DNA from: Thermohalobaculum sp035513135
Lineage (GTDB): Bacteria > Pseudomonadota > Alphaproteobacteria > Rhodobacterales > Rhodobacteraceae
Assembly (NCBI GenBank): GCA_035513135.1
Contig: DATKCQ010000130.1
Span: 1-21,339, forward strand
Direction of reading: 5' to 3'
Length of the DNA: 21,339 bases
Under the pieces are notes generated by a model. That model did no database searches, was not told where the DNA came from, and was given only the letters and a program-made list of their open reading frames with translations. Shown here piece by piece: positions 8,583-16,074 of this stretch (position 1 is its first letter; every line of letters begins with the position of its first letter). The position numbers and the translations under genes are program-made.

Positions 8583-9694
8583 GCCGCATCGGCGTCATGG
8601 TCTGCGGCCACGGCTCGCGGTCCCAGGCCGCGGTCGACGAGTTCGCCGTGGTCGCCGAGCGGCTGAAGACCCACTTCCCCGACTGGCCGGTGGCGCACGG
8701 CTATCTCGAGTTCGCCAACCCGGTGATCCGCGACGGCCTCGACCGGCTGCGCCAGGCGGGCTGCGAGCGCATCCTCGCCGTGCCGGGCATGCTGTTCGCG
8801 GCGATGCACGCGAAGAACGACATCCCCTCGGTGCTCAACACCTACGCGGCCGAGCACGGGGTGCGCGTCGCCTACGGCCGCGAGCTCGGCGTCGACCCGA
8901 AGATGCTCGCCGCCGCCGGCGACCGGGTGCGCGAGGCGGTGGCGCGCGCCGATGCCGCGACCGGCCCGGTGCCGCTGCACGACACCTGCCTCGTGGTGAT
9001 CGGTCGCGGCGCCTCGGACCCCGACGCCAACGCGAACGTCGCCAAAGTCGCGCGGCTGCTGTGGGAGGGCATGGGCTTCGGCTGGGCCGAGACCGGCTAT
9101 TCGGGCGTCACCTTCCCCCTCGTCGAGCCCTGCCTCGAGCGCGCCGCCCGGCTGGGTTTCCGGCGCATCGTGGTGTTCCCCTACTTCCTGTTCACCGGCG
9201 TGCTGATCGAGCGCATCTACGGATTCACCGACCTGGTGGCGGCGGCGCACCCGGAGATCAAGTTCGTCTGGGCGGGCTACCTCAACGACCACCCGCAGGT
9301 GATCGCCACCTTCGCCGAGCGGGTGCGCGAGATTCTCGACGGCCCCCCGGCGATGAACTGCCAGATGTGCAAGTACCGCGCCCGGGTGCTCGGCTTCGAG
9401 CACGAGGTCGGCGCGCCCCAGGAGAGCCACCACCACCATGTCGAGGGCCAGGGCGCGAGCGCGCCGGGCTCGAACGTCGCCGAGTGCCCCTTGTGCGACG
9501 ACTTCTGCACCGGCGCCTGCCGGCTGGCGGCGGAGGGGCAGCATCACCACGATCACCACCGCCACGAGCACGGCCACGAGCACGGCCACGAGCACGGCCA
9601 CGATCACCACCACGACCACCACCACCCGACCTACCCCCACGCCGACCACCCGCTGGGGCCGGAGAGCGTGCGCAAGTACCTGAAGGATCGCTGA
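8579..9694 (+). CDS. cbiX: sirohydrochlorin cobaltochelatase, long form with Cys and His-rich tail
   Basis: Inserts Co2+ into sirohydrochlorin, the committed step of the early-cobalt route. It is 371 residues. The N-terminal half carries CGHGSR (His11) and AAMHAKNDIPS (His77). The second half has VVIGRGASDPDANAN (139-153) and VFPYFLFTGVLIERI (199-213). After about residue 255 come tail elements: CQMC (Cys261, Cys264), CPLCDDFCTGAC (Cys303, 306, 310, 314) and a dense histidine tract at 322-357 made largely of HEHG units. An MxCxxC motif that holds an Fe-S cluster and a His-rich tail are known in Bacillus megaterium CbiX; the extra Cys cluster here is notable. The ATG at 8579 overlaps the previous stop as ATGA. 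Overlap and context exclude a ferrochelatase role. Confidence 0.93.
   Translation: MSRIGVMVCGHGSRSQAAVDEFAVVAERLKTHFPDWPVAHGYLEFANPVIRDGLDRLRQAGCERILAVPGMLFAAMHAKNDIPSVLNTYAAEHGVRVAYGRELGVDPKMLAAAGDRVREAVARADAATGPVPLHDTCLVVIGRGASDPDANANVAKVARLLWEGMGFGWAETGYSGVTFPLVEPCLERAARLGFRRIVVFPYFLFTGVLIERIYGFTDLVAAAHPEIKFVWAGYLNDHPQVIATFAERVREILDGPPAMNCQMCKYRARVLGFEHEVGAPQESHHHHVEGQGASAPGSNVAECPLCDDFCTGACRLAAEGQHHHDHHRHEHGHEHGHEHGHDHHHDHHHPTYPHADHPLGPESVRKYLKDR
9563..9598 (+). repeat. 12-bp tandem repeat coding His-Glu-His-Gly
   Basis: Three perfect copies of CACGAGCACGGC (9563-9574, 9575-9586, 9587-9598), followed by a diverged fourth starting CACGATCAC. They code the HEHG units of the CbiX tail. The tract is expected to vary in copy number by slippage, in multiples that keep frame. 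Confidence 0.85.
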
Positions 9695-9697
9695 GGC

Positions 9698-11308
9698 GTG
9701 CCCGACGCCCTGTTCGACAGCTACCTGATCGTCGACTGGTCGGCCCGCTCTGTCCCCGGCCCGGCCCGGCCGAGCCCCGATTCGCTCTGGTGGACGCTGG
9801 CGCGGAGGGACGGCCGGCGCATCACGGCCGAGCCCCCCGCCTACGCCCGAACCCGGGCCGAGGCGACCGACCGGCTCGCCGCCCTGCTCGACGCCGAGTG
9901 CCGCGCCGGCCGGCGCGTGCTGGCCGGCTTCGACTTCCCCTTCGGCTACCCCGCCGGCGTCGCCGCCCGCCTCGCCGGCAGGCCCGACGCCCTCGCCCTC
10001 TGGCGCTGGCTGGCCGGGCAAATCCGGGACGACGCGGCCAACCGCAACAACCGCTACGCCGTGGCCGAGCGGATCAACCGCGCCTGGGACGGCCTCGGCC
10101 CCATGTGGGGCCGCCCGGCGCATCTCGACCACCCGGCGCTGCCGCCCACCGCCCGCGCCCGCCACGGCGACGGCCACCCGCCCGAGCGGCGCCTCGCCGA
10201 CGCCCGCGCCAGGGGCGCCAAGACCGTCTGGCAGCTCGCCTATGCCGGCTCGGTCGGCAGCCAGATCCTCCTCGGTCTGCCCGCGCTCGAGCGCCTGCGC
10301 GCCGACCCGCGCCTCGCCGGCCATATCGCCGTCTGGCCCTTCGAGACTGGCCTCGCCGCGCCGGAGGCCCCGATCGTGCTCGCCGAGGTCTACCCGTCGC
10401 TGATCCGCGCCGCGGTGGCCGGGGCCCGTCGCGAGAGCGAGGTCCCCGACGCCGCCCAGACCCGCGTGAACGCCCTCGCCTTCGCCCGCCTCGACGCCGA
10501 GGGCGGCCTCGCCCCCCTCTTCGCCGGCCCGCCGGACCTGACCCCGCGTGAGCGCCGCCTGATCGAGACCGAGGAGGCCTGGATCCTCGGCCTCGGCATG
10601 GCCGAGCGCCTCGCCGCCGCCGCCCGCGCCTGCGCCGACACGCCCCAGGCGCCGAAGCTCACCGCCCCGGCGCCGCTCCGCTACGAGCGCGATCCCGCCG
10701 CCATCTATCGCCAGTCCTGGGAGATCGTCCGCGCCGAGACCCGCCTCGACCATCTGCCCGCGGACCTGCACGCGGTCGCCGTCCGCCTGGTCCACGCCTG
10801 CGGCATGCCCGACGTGGCGAACCGGCTGGCCTGGTCGGACGACCTCGCCGCCGCCGCCCGCGCGGCGCTGGCGGGCGGGGCGCCGGTGCTGTGCGACTGC
10901 GAGGCGGTGGCGAGCGGCGTCGTGCGCAGCCGCCTGCCCGCCGGCAACCCGGTGATCTGCACGCTCAACGACCCGGCCACGCCAGACCGCGCCGGGAGCA
11001 TCGGCAATACCCGCTCGGCGGCGGCGGTGGAGCTGTGGCGCGACCATCTCGCGGACGCGCTCGCGGTGATCGGCAACGCGCCCACCGCGCTCTTCCACCT
11101 GCTGGAGCTGCTCGACGCCGGCTGGCCGCGCCCCGCCGCGATCCTCGCCTTTCCCGTCGGCTTCGTCGGCGCCGCCGAGTCGAAGGCCGAGCTCGCCGCC
11201 AACCCGCGCGGCGTCCCGTTCCTCACCCTGCGCGGCCGGCGCGGAGGCTCGGCCATGGCGGCGGCCGCCGTGAACGCACTGGCCGCCGGGCTGGAGGCGC
11301 CGCGATGA
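9698..11308 (+). CDS. cobH: Fusion: RNase-H-like (DUF429-like) domain + precorrin-8X methylmutase (CobH/CbiC)
   Basis: A 536-residue protein. Residues about 325-536 are precorrin-8X methylmutase, which moves the C11 methyl to C12 to make (cobalt-)hydrogenobyrinate: YERDPAAIYRQSWEIVRAE (329-347), catalytic His366 in RLVHACGMPDV, then GSIGNTRSAAA and FPVGFVGAAESK. This part alone has the normal length (about 210 residues). Residues 1-320 are an extra domain with a pattern resembling RNase-H-like DUF429 proteins: IVDWSA (Asp13), AGFDFPFGYP (Asp79), LAEVYPS (Glu230), then QTRVNALAFARL and EEAWILGLGMAE. Its function is unknown to me. The start is a GTG at 9698, three bases after the cbiX stop. The cobL ATG overlaps its stop (ATGA). 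The methylmutase call is strong and the N-terminal domain call is tentative. Confidence 0.9.
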   Translation: MPDALFDSYLIVDWSARSVPGPARPSPDSLWWTLARRDGRRITAEPPAYARTRAEATDRLAALLDAECRAGRRVLAGFDFPFGYPAGVAARLAGRPDALALWRWLAGQIRDDAANRNNRYAVAERINRAWDGLGPMWGRPAHLDHPALPPTARARHGDGHPPERRLADARARGAKTVWQLAYAGSVGSQILLGLPALERLRADPRLAGHIAVWPFETGLAAPEAPIVLAEVYPSLIRAAVAGARRESEVPDAAQTRVNALAFARLDAEGGLAPLFAGPPDLTPRERRLIETEEAWILGLGMAERLAAAARACADTPQAPKLTAPAPLRYERDPAAIYRQSWEIVRAETRLDHLPADLHAVAVRLVHACGMPDVANRLAWSDDLAAAARAALAGGAPVLCDCEAVASGVVRSRLPAGNPVICTLNDPATPDRAGSIGNTRSAAAVELWRDHLADALAVIGNAPTALFHLLELLDAGWPRPAAILAFPVGFVGAAESKAELAANPRGVPFLTLRGRRGGSAMAAAAVNALAAGLEAPR

Positions 11309-12522
11309 CCGCCGGGGCGCCCTGGCTCACCATCGTCGGCATCGGCGAGGAGGGCATGGCGAGCCTCTCCGCCGCCGCCCGCCGCGCCGTCGAGCAGGCC
11401 GAGGTGATCATCGGCGGCGACCGTCATCACAGCCTCGCGCCGGGCGTCAGCGCGACACGCCTCTCCTGGCCCTCGCCGTTCGACGCGATGATCGAGACGA
11501 TCCGCTCGTACAAGGGCCGGCGCATCGTCATTCTCGTCACCGGCGACCCGCTCTGGTACTCGGTCGGCGCGCGCATCCTCAGGGCGGTCCCCGGCGAGGA
11601 GATCGCGTTCCACCCCCAGCTCTCGGCCTTCCAGTGGACCGCCTGCGCCATGCGCTGGTCGCTCGCCGATGTCGAGACGCTCACCGCCCACGGCCGCCCG
11701 GCCGCGCAGGTGGTGCCCTGGATCTGGCCCGGCGCCCGCCTGCTGATCCTGACCGCCGGGGCCGGGACGCCCGGCGAGATCGCCCGCCTGTTGGCCGCCC
11801 GCGGCTACGGCCCCTCGCGCCTGACCGTGCTGGCCAACCTCGGCGGCCCGCACGCGCAGCGCCTCGAGGCCAGCGCCGCCGACTGGGCCGCAGCCGACCC
11901 GGCGGCGGCGATGCCGCCCTTCCACACGCTCGCGGTGCAATGCGAAGGCACCCCCGGCCTCCTCCTCTCGCGCCTGCCCGGCCTGCCCGACGAGGCTTTC
12001 GCCCATGACGGCGTGATGACCAAGCGCGAGGTGCGCGCCGTGACGCTCGCCCGCCTGATGCCGGCGCGCGGCGCGGTCCTGTGGGACATCGGCACCGGCT
12101 GCGGCTCGGTCGCCGTGGAGTGGATGCGCGCGGCGCCCGAGGCGCTGGCCATCGGCCTCGACCCCAACCCGGCACGCCTCGCCCTGGCCCGGCAGAACGC
12201 CGAGACCCTGGGCACCCCCCGCCTGCGCCTGATCGAGGGCCGGGCGCCGCAGGCGCTGGCGGACCTCCCCCGCCCCGACGCGGTCTTCATCGGCGGCGGT
12301 CTCTCGCGCGAGACCGTGGCCGCCGCGCTCGCCATGCTGCCCACGGGCGGCCGCCTCGCCGCCAACGCCGTGACGCTGCAATCGGAGGCCCTGCTCGCCG
12401 CGCTCCTTGCCGAGCACGGTGGCGAGCTGACGCGGCTGGCGATCGAGCGCGCCGCCCCGGTCGGCAGCCGCACCGGCTGGCGCCCGCTGATGCCCGTCGT
12501 GCAGTGGAGCCTGGTCCGATGA
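11305..12522 (+). CDS. cobL: precorrin-6Y C5,15-methyltransferase (decarboxylating), CbiE-CbiT fusion
   Basis: Two-domain enzyme of 405 residues that methylates C5 and C15 and decarboxylates the C12 acetate side chain of (cobalt-)precorrin-6B/7. The N-terminal CbiE-type tetrapyrrole methylase spans about residues 5-215, with VGIGEEGMASLS (11-22) and LVTGDPLWYSVGAR (77-90). The C-terminal CbiT class-I SAM methyltransferase spans about 230-405, with HDGVMTKREVRA (234-245), the SAM loop DIGTGCGSVAVEWMR (261-275) and GLDPNP. The ATG overlaps the cobH-fusion stop and its own stop overlaps the cobI ATG, both as ATGA. Confidence 0.96.
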   Translation: MTAGAPWLTIVGIGEEGMASLSAAARRAVEQAEVIIGGDRHHSLAPGVSATRLSWPSPFDAMIETIRSYKGRRIVILVTGDPLWYSVGARILRAVPGEEIAFHPQLSAFQWTACAMRWSLADVETLTAHGRPAAQVVPWIWPGARLLILTAGAGTPGEIARLLAARGYGPSRLTVLANLGGPHAQRLEASAADWAAADPAAAMPPFHTLAVQCEGTPGLLLSRLPGLPDEAFAHDGVMTKREVRAVTLARLMPARGAVLWDIGTGCGSVAVEWMRAAPEALAIGLDPNPARLALARQNAETLGTPRLRLIEGRAPQALADLPRPDAVFIGGGLSRETVAAALAMLPTGGRLAANAVTLQSEALLAALLAEHGGELTRLAIERAAPVGSRTGWRPLMPVVQWSLVR

Positions 12523-13247
12523 CCGGTACGCACACGGGCACCCTCTACGGCATCGGCGTCGGCCCCGGCGACCCGGAGCTGATGACGCTGCGCGCCTACC
12601 GCCTGATTGGGGCCGCCCGCGTCATCGCCTACCCGGCCCCCGATTCGGGCAAGAGCCTGGCGCGGCGCATCGCCGCCGCCGCGATTCCCGAGGGCGCCGA
12701 GGAGATCCCCATGGTCGTGCCCATGCGCCCCGACCGCTTCGAGGCGCAGGAGGTCTATGCCGAGGCCGCCGAGCGCATCGCCGCCCACCTCGCCGCCGGC
12801 ACCGACGTCGCCGTGCTGTGCGAGGGCGACCCGTTCTTCTACGGCTCGTTCATGTATCTGTTCGCCCGCCTCGCCCCGCGCTTCCCCGTGGAGATCGTGC
12901 CCGGCGTCAGCTCGCTCGCCGCCTGCGCCGCGGCGCTGAAGCGCCCGCTGACCGCGCGCAACGACGTGCTGACCGTGCTCCCCGGCCCGCTGCCCGACGC
13001 CGAGCTGCGCCCCCGCATCGAGGCGGCGCAGACCGTCGCCATCCTCAAGGTCGGCCGCCATCTGCCGCGCCTGCGCGCGCTGATCGAGACCATGGGCCTC
13101 ACCCCCAACGCCGGCTACGCCGAGCGCGCCTCGCTGCCCGAGGCCCGCGCCGCGCCGCTGGCCGAGGCCCCCGAGACCGCCCCCTACTTCTCGATGATCC
13201 TGATCTCGAAGGGAGACGACCCGTGGCTGAGCCCGCGCCAGTCGTGA
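12519..13247 (+). CDS. cobI: precorrin-2 C20-methyltransferase
   Basis: SAM-dependent methylase of 242 residues acting at C20 of (cobalt-)precorrin-2 (CbiL in the anaerobic route). The N-terminal signature is YGIGVGPGDPELMTLRAYR (10-28). VLCEGDPFFYGSFMYL (about 105-120) and VPGVSSLAACAAALKRPL (about 128-145) are typical of CobI/CbiL. C-terminal YFSMILISKG closes the fold. The ATG overlaps the cobL stop as ATGA. The following gene starts 25 bases before this one ends. Given CbiX in the operon, the cobalt-bound substrate is more likely than the metal-free one. Confidence 0.95.
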   Translation: MTGTHTGTLYGIGVGPGDPELMTLRAYRLIGAARVIAYPAPDSGKSLARRIAAAAIPEGAEEIPMVVPMRPDRFEAQEVYAEAAERIAAHLAAGTDVAVLCEGDPFFYGSFMYLFARLAPRFPVEIVPGVSSLAACAAALKRPLTARNDVLTVLPGPLPDAELRPRIEAAQTVAILKVGRHLPRLRALIETMGLTPNAGYAERASLPEARAAPLAEAPETAPYFSMILISKGDDPWLSPRQS

Positions 13248-15064
13248 TCTGCCTCGCCGCCTCGGGCGCGGCGACCGCCCGGCGCGTCGCCGGGACCCTT
13301 GGCGCGGCGCTGCACGGCCGCGCCGGCCGGGTCGAGGCCGACGCCCATTTCGAGCGGGCGCCCGAGCACCTGCGCGCGCTCTTCGCCGCCGGCACGCCGA
13401 TCGTCGGGGTCTGCGCCGCCGGTATCCTGATCCGCGCCGTCGCGCCGCTCATCGCCGACAAGCGCGCCGAGCCCGCCGTCATCGCCGTCGCCGAGGACGG
13501 CTCGGCGGTGGTGCCGCTGCTCGGCGGCCACCGCGGCGCCAACGCGCTTGCCCGGCGCATCGCCGGGGCGCTGGGTGCCGCCCCCGCCATCACCACTGCG
13601 GGCGAGGTGGCGCTGGGTGTGGCGCTGGACGAGCCGCCGCCCGGCTGGCGGCTTGCCAATCCGGGGGACGCCAAGGCGGCGATGGCCGCGCTTCTGGGTG
13701 GCGCCGAGGCCGTGGTCGAGGGCGCGGCGCCGTGGCTGGCGGACCTCCCCCCCTCCCCACCCCTCCCCCACGAGGGGGGAGGGAGCCCGCCGGGCCACCG
13801 CGTCACCCTCTCGGCCACCACGGCGCCGGCAGCGGGCGGGCCGGCGCAGCTGGTCTATCACCCGCAGGTCTTCGCGCTTGGCTGCGGCTGCGCCCGCGGC
13901 TGCCCGCCGGAGGAACTCGCCGCCCTCGCCGGGGAGGCGCTGGCCGAGGCCGGCATCGCCGCCGGCGCCGTGGCCGCCGTCTTCTCGCTCGACCTGAAGG
14001 CCGACGAGCCGGCGGTGGGCGCGCTCGCCCGCCGCCTGGGCGTGCCGCTGCGCCTGTTCGACGCCGCCGCGCTGGAGGCCGAGACGCCGCGCCTCGCCAC
14101 CCCCTCCGAGGTGGTGTTCGCCGAGGTCGGCTGTCACGGCGTCGCCGAGGGCGCGGCGCTGGCCGGCGCCGGGCCGCGGGGCGCGCTGGTCGTGTCGAAA
14201 CGAAAATCCGCCAGCGCCACCGTGGCCATCGCCCGCGCCCCCGCGCCGATCTCCGCGCTGCCCGGCCGCCCGCGCGGCCGCCTGGCGCTGGTCGGCATCG
14301 GCCCCGGCCAGCCGGACTGGCGCACGCCCGAGGCCTCGCGCCTGATCGCCGAGGCCGACGAGCTGGTCGGCTACTCCCTCTATCTCGACCTCATCGGCCC
14401 GCTGGCGGTGGCCAAGCCGCGCCGCGACTTCCCCCTCGGCGCCGAGGAGGCGCGCTGCCGCCACGCGCTCGAGCGCGCCGGGGAGGGAGCGAACGTCGCC
14501 CTCGTCTGCTCGGGCGACGCCGGCATCTACGCCATGGGCGCGCTGGTCTTCGAGCTGCTCGACCGGCCGCCCGCGCAGGGCGGCGTCAGCGCCTGCGCCC
14601 GCCGCGCCGAGGTGATCTCGGCCCCCGGCGTCTCGGCGCTGCAGGCCGCCGCGGCGCGCGCCGGGGCGCCCTTGGGCCACGACTTCTGCGCCATCTCGCT
14701 CTCGGACCTGCTGACCCCGCGCGCCGACATCCTGTGCCGCCTGCGCGCCGCCGCCGAGGGCGATTTCGTCGTGGCGCTTTACAACCCGGTCTCCGCGCGC
14801 CGCCGCACGCTGCTCGCGCAGGCCCGCGATATCCTGCTGGCGCACCGCCCGGCCGACACGCCGGTGCTGCTGGCCGCCAATCTCGGCCGCCCCGAGGAGC
14901 GCCTCGCCTACCGCCGCCTCGCCGAGCTCGACCCGGACGAGGTCGACATGCTCACCGTGGTTCTCGTCGGCTCGTCGCAGTCCCGCCTCGCGCATCTCGG
15001 CGAGGGCCCGCGCATGTACACGCCGCGCGGATACGCCAAGCACCTCGACCGGGAGAAGGCATGA
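13223..15064 (+). CDS. cobJ: Fusion: cobalt-precorrin-5A hydrolase (CbiG) + precorrin-3B C17-methyltransferase (CobJ/CbiH)
   Basis: A 613-residue two-enzyme protein. Residues about 5-125 are CbiG N-terminal, with GVCAAGILIRAVAPLIADKR (62-81) and PLLGGHRGANALARRIA (98-114). Residues about 211-340 are the CbiG/CobE C-terminal domain, with GCGCARGCPPEEL (220-232). Residues 353-613 are CobJ/CbiH ring-contracting methylase, with LALVGIGPGQPDWRTPEA (354-371), VCSGDAGIYAMGALV (428-442) and ALYNPVSARRR (518-528). Between the CbiG parts, residues 174-192 are a Pro/Gly-rich insert encoded by a palindromic repeat. The GTG at 13223 is preferred because GGGAG lies seven bases upstream and the reading begins the CbiG fold at once; it overlaps cobI by 25 bases. 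Confidence 0.93.
   Translation: MAEPAPVVICLAASGAATARRVAGTLGAALHGRAGRVEADAHFERAPEHLRALFAAGTPIVGVCAAGILIRAVAPLIADKRAEPAVIAVAEDGSAVVPLLGGHRGANALARRIAGALGAAPAITTAGEVALGVALDEPPPGWRLANPGDAKAAMAALLGGAEAVVEGAAPWLADLPPSPPLPHEGGGSPPGHRVTLSATTAPAAGGPAQLVYHPQVFALGCGCARGCPPEELAALAGEALAEAGIAAGAVAAVFSLDLKADEPAVGALARRLGVPLRLFDAAALEAETPRLATPSEVVFAEVGCHGVAEGAALAGAGPRGALVVSKRKSASATVAIARAPAPISALPGRPRGRLALVGIGPGQPDWRTPEASRLIAEADELVGYSLYLDLIGPLAVAKPRRDFPLGAEEARCRHALERAGEGANVALVCSGDAGIYAMGALVFELLDRPPAQGGVSACARRAEVISAPGVSALQAAAARAGAPLGHDFCAISLSDLLTPRADILCRLRAAAEGDFVVALYNPVSARRRTLLAQARDILLAHRPADTPVLLAANLGRPEERLAYRRLAELDPDEVDMLTVVLVGSSQSRLAHLGEGPRMYTPRGYAKHLDREKA
13742..13798 (+). repeat. Palindromic GC element inserted in frame in CbiG
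   Basis: CCCTCCCCC (13761-13769), a five-base loop and GGGGGAGGG (13775-13783) make a perfect nine-bp hairpin, preceded by further C/T-rich sequence. It codes the low-complexity peptide PPSPPLPHEGGGSPPG. Such C-run/G-run palindromes are common interspersed elements in alphaproteobacterial genomes, and the peptide PHEGGG is a typical by-product when one lands in a gene. The insert lies in a linker, so it need not destroy function. Confidence 0.7.
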
Positions 15065-15093
15065 CACCGGTGCATCACGGCCGCCCCCTCTTT

Positions 15094-15183
15094 CCCGTCA
15101 TTGCCCGGCTCGACCGGGCAATCCAGACGCTTGCGCGCCGCGCCGGGTCGCTGGATGCCCCGGCCAGGCCGGGAAATGACGGC
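15094..15183. repeat. Palindromic interspersed repeat between cobJ and cobM
   Basis: The left arm (15094-15126, beginning CCCGTCATTGCCCGG) and right arm (15151-15183, ending AAATGACGGC) are inverted copies matching at 26 of 33 positions, with a 24-base spacer. Each arm also folds on itself: TGCCCGG/CCGGGCA on the left and CCCGGCC/GGCCGGG on the right. The GTCAT...CCGGG...ATCCAG / CTGGAT...CCGGG...ATGAC pattern is a widespread alphaproteobacterial intergenic repeat type. An ORF of 49 codons (15061-15210) spans it, with an ATGA overlap at each end. Confidence 0.8.
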
Positions 15184-15206
15184 GCTAACCACCGCGACGC
15201 CGCGCC

Positions 15207-15971
15207 ATGACCGTCCATTTCATCGGTGCCGGCCCCGGCGATCCGGAGCTGATTACCGTCAAGGGCCAGCGCCTGATCGCCGCCTGCCCGGTCTGCCTCT
15301 ACGCCGGCTCGCTGGTGCCGCGCGAGGTGGTCGCCGCCGCGCCCCCGGGCGCCCGCGTGATCGACACTGCGCCGATGACGCTTGACGAGATCGTCGTCGA
15401 GATCGCGGCCGCCCACGGCCTCGGCCACGACGTCGCCCGCGTCCATTCCGGCGACCCCTCGCTCTACGGCGCCATCGCCGAGCAGATCCGCCGGCTGCGG
15501 CGCTTGGGCATCCCCTACGACATCACGCCGGGCGTGCCGGCCTACGCCGCGGCGGCCGCGGCGCTCGGGCGCGAGCTGACCGTGCCGGAGGTCGCGCAGA
15601 CCGTGATCCTCACCCGCACCGCCATGAAATCCTCCTCCATGCCGCCGGGCGAGGACCTCGACACGCTCGGCCGCTCCGGCGCGACGCTCGCCATCCACCT
15701 CTCGGTCAGGAACCTCGCCGAGGTGCAGCGCCGGCTGATCCCGCACTACGGCGCCGACTGCCCGGCCATCGTCGCCTACCGCGTCGGCTGGCCCGACCAG
15801 GCGTTCCTGCACGGCACGCTCGCCGACATCCGCGCCAGGGCACGCGCCGCCAAGATCACCCGGACCGCGCTGATTCTCGTCGGCCGGGCGCTGGCCGACG
15901 GCGACTTCCGCGACAGCGCCCTCTACGACGGCACCCACCCGCACATCCTGCGCCCCAAACGCCGCGCCTGA
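15207..15971 (+). CDS. cobM: precorrin-4 C11-methyltransferase
   Basis: SAM-dependent methylase of 254 residues that methylates C11 of (cobalt-)precorrin-4 (CbiF in the anaerobic route). The signature N-terminus is VHFIGAGPGDPELITVKGQR (3-22). ARVHSGDPSLYGAIAEQ, YDITPGVPAYAAAAAALG and TRTAMKSSSMPPGE are all CobM/CbiF hallmarks. The ATG at 15207 overlaps the stop of the 49-codon ORF in the repeat. The alternative ATG at 15061 is in another frame and cannot be its start. It is the last gene of the plus-strand operon and converges on cobB. Confidence 0.96.
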   Translation: MTVHFIGAGPGDPELITVKGQRLIAACPVCLYAGSLVPREVVAAAPPGARVIDTAPMTLDEIVVEIAAAHGLGHDVARVHSGDPSLYGAIAEQIRRLRRLGIPYDITPGVPAYAAAAAALGRELTVPEVAQTVILTRTAMKSSSMPPGEDLDTLGRSGATLAIHLSVRNLAEVQRRLIPHYGADCPAIVAYRVGWPDQAFLHGTLADIRARARAAKITRTALILVGRALADGDFRDSALYDGTHPHILRPKRRA

Positions 15972-16042
15972 CGACAGCCGCCCTTGGTTAACCGTGAAAT
16001 CCGTCCAAACGGAAAATCCAGCGCGTTCAATGGCTTGACCAT

Positions 16043-16060
16043 GCGTCCAAATTTGGACGC
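16043..16060. promoter_or_regulatory. Perfect 18-bp palindrome between convergent cobM and cobB
   Basis: GCGTCCAAATTTGGACGC is perfectly symmetric. A related short inverted repeat, TCCGT-CCAA-ACGGA, lies at 16001-16014, and CGTCCAAA occurs in both. The 103-base gap is much more AT-rich than its surroundings. As RNA the 18-mer makes a seven-bp stem with an AATT loop on either strand, so it could serve as a bidirectional transcript end. There is no T-tract. As DNA it also looks like a dimeric regulator site, though its place between two 3' ends makes an operator less likely. Confidence 0.5.
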
Positions 16061-16074
16061 GGGCGCGCCGGCGC

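Noticed and set aside
9539..9640. Short direct repeats suggesting a CRISPR or satellite
   Set aside because: The 12-bp units are adjacent without spacers and code the His-Glu-His-Gly tail of CbiX in frame.
6665..11098. A 1477-codon open frame on the minus strand across cobT and opposite cbiX and cobH
   Set aside because: Its upper part is the complement of well-supported plus-strand genes. The sequence is Arg/Gly/Ala-rich without any recognisable domain. In DNA this GC-rich, stop codons are rare, so such shadows are expected.
15061..15206. ATG at 15061 as the true start of cobM
   Set aside because: It is in a different frame and ends at 15210. The CobM signature begins right after the ATG at 15207.
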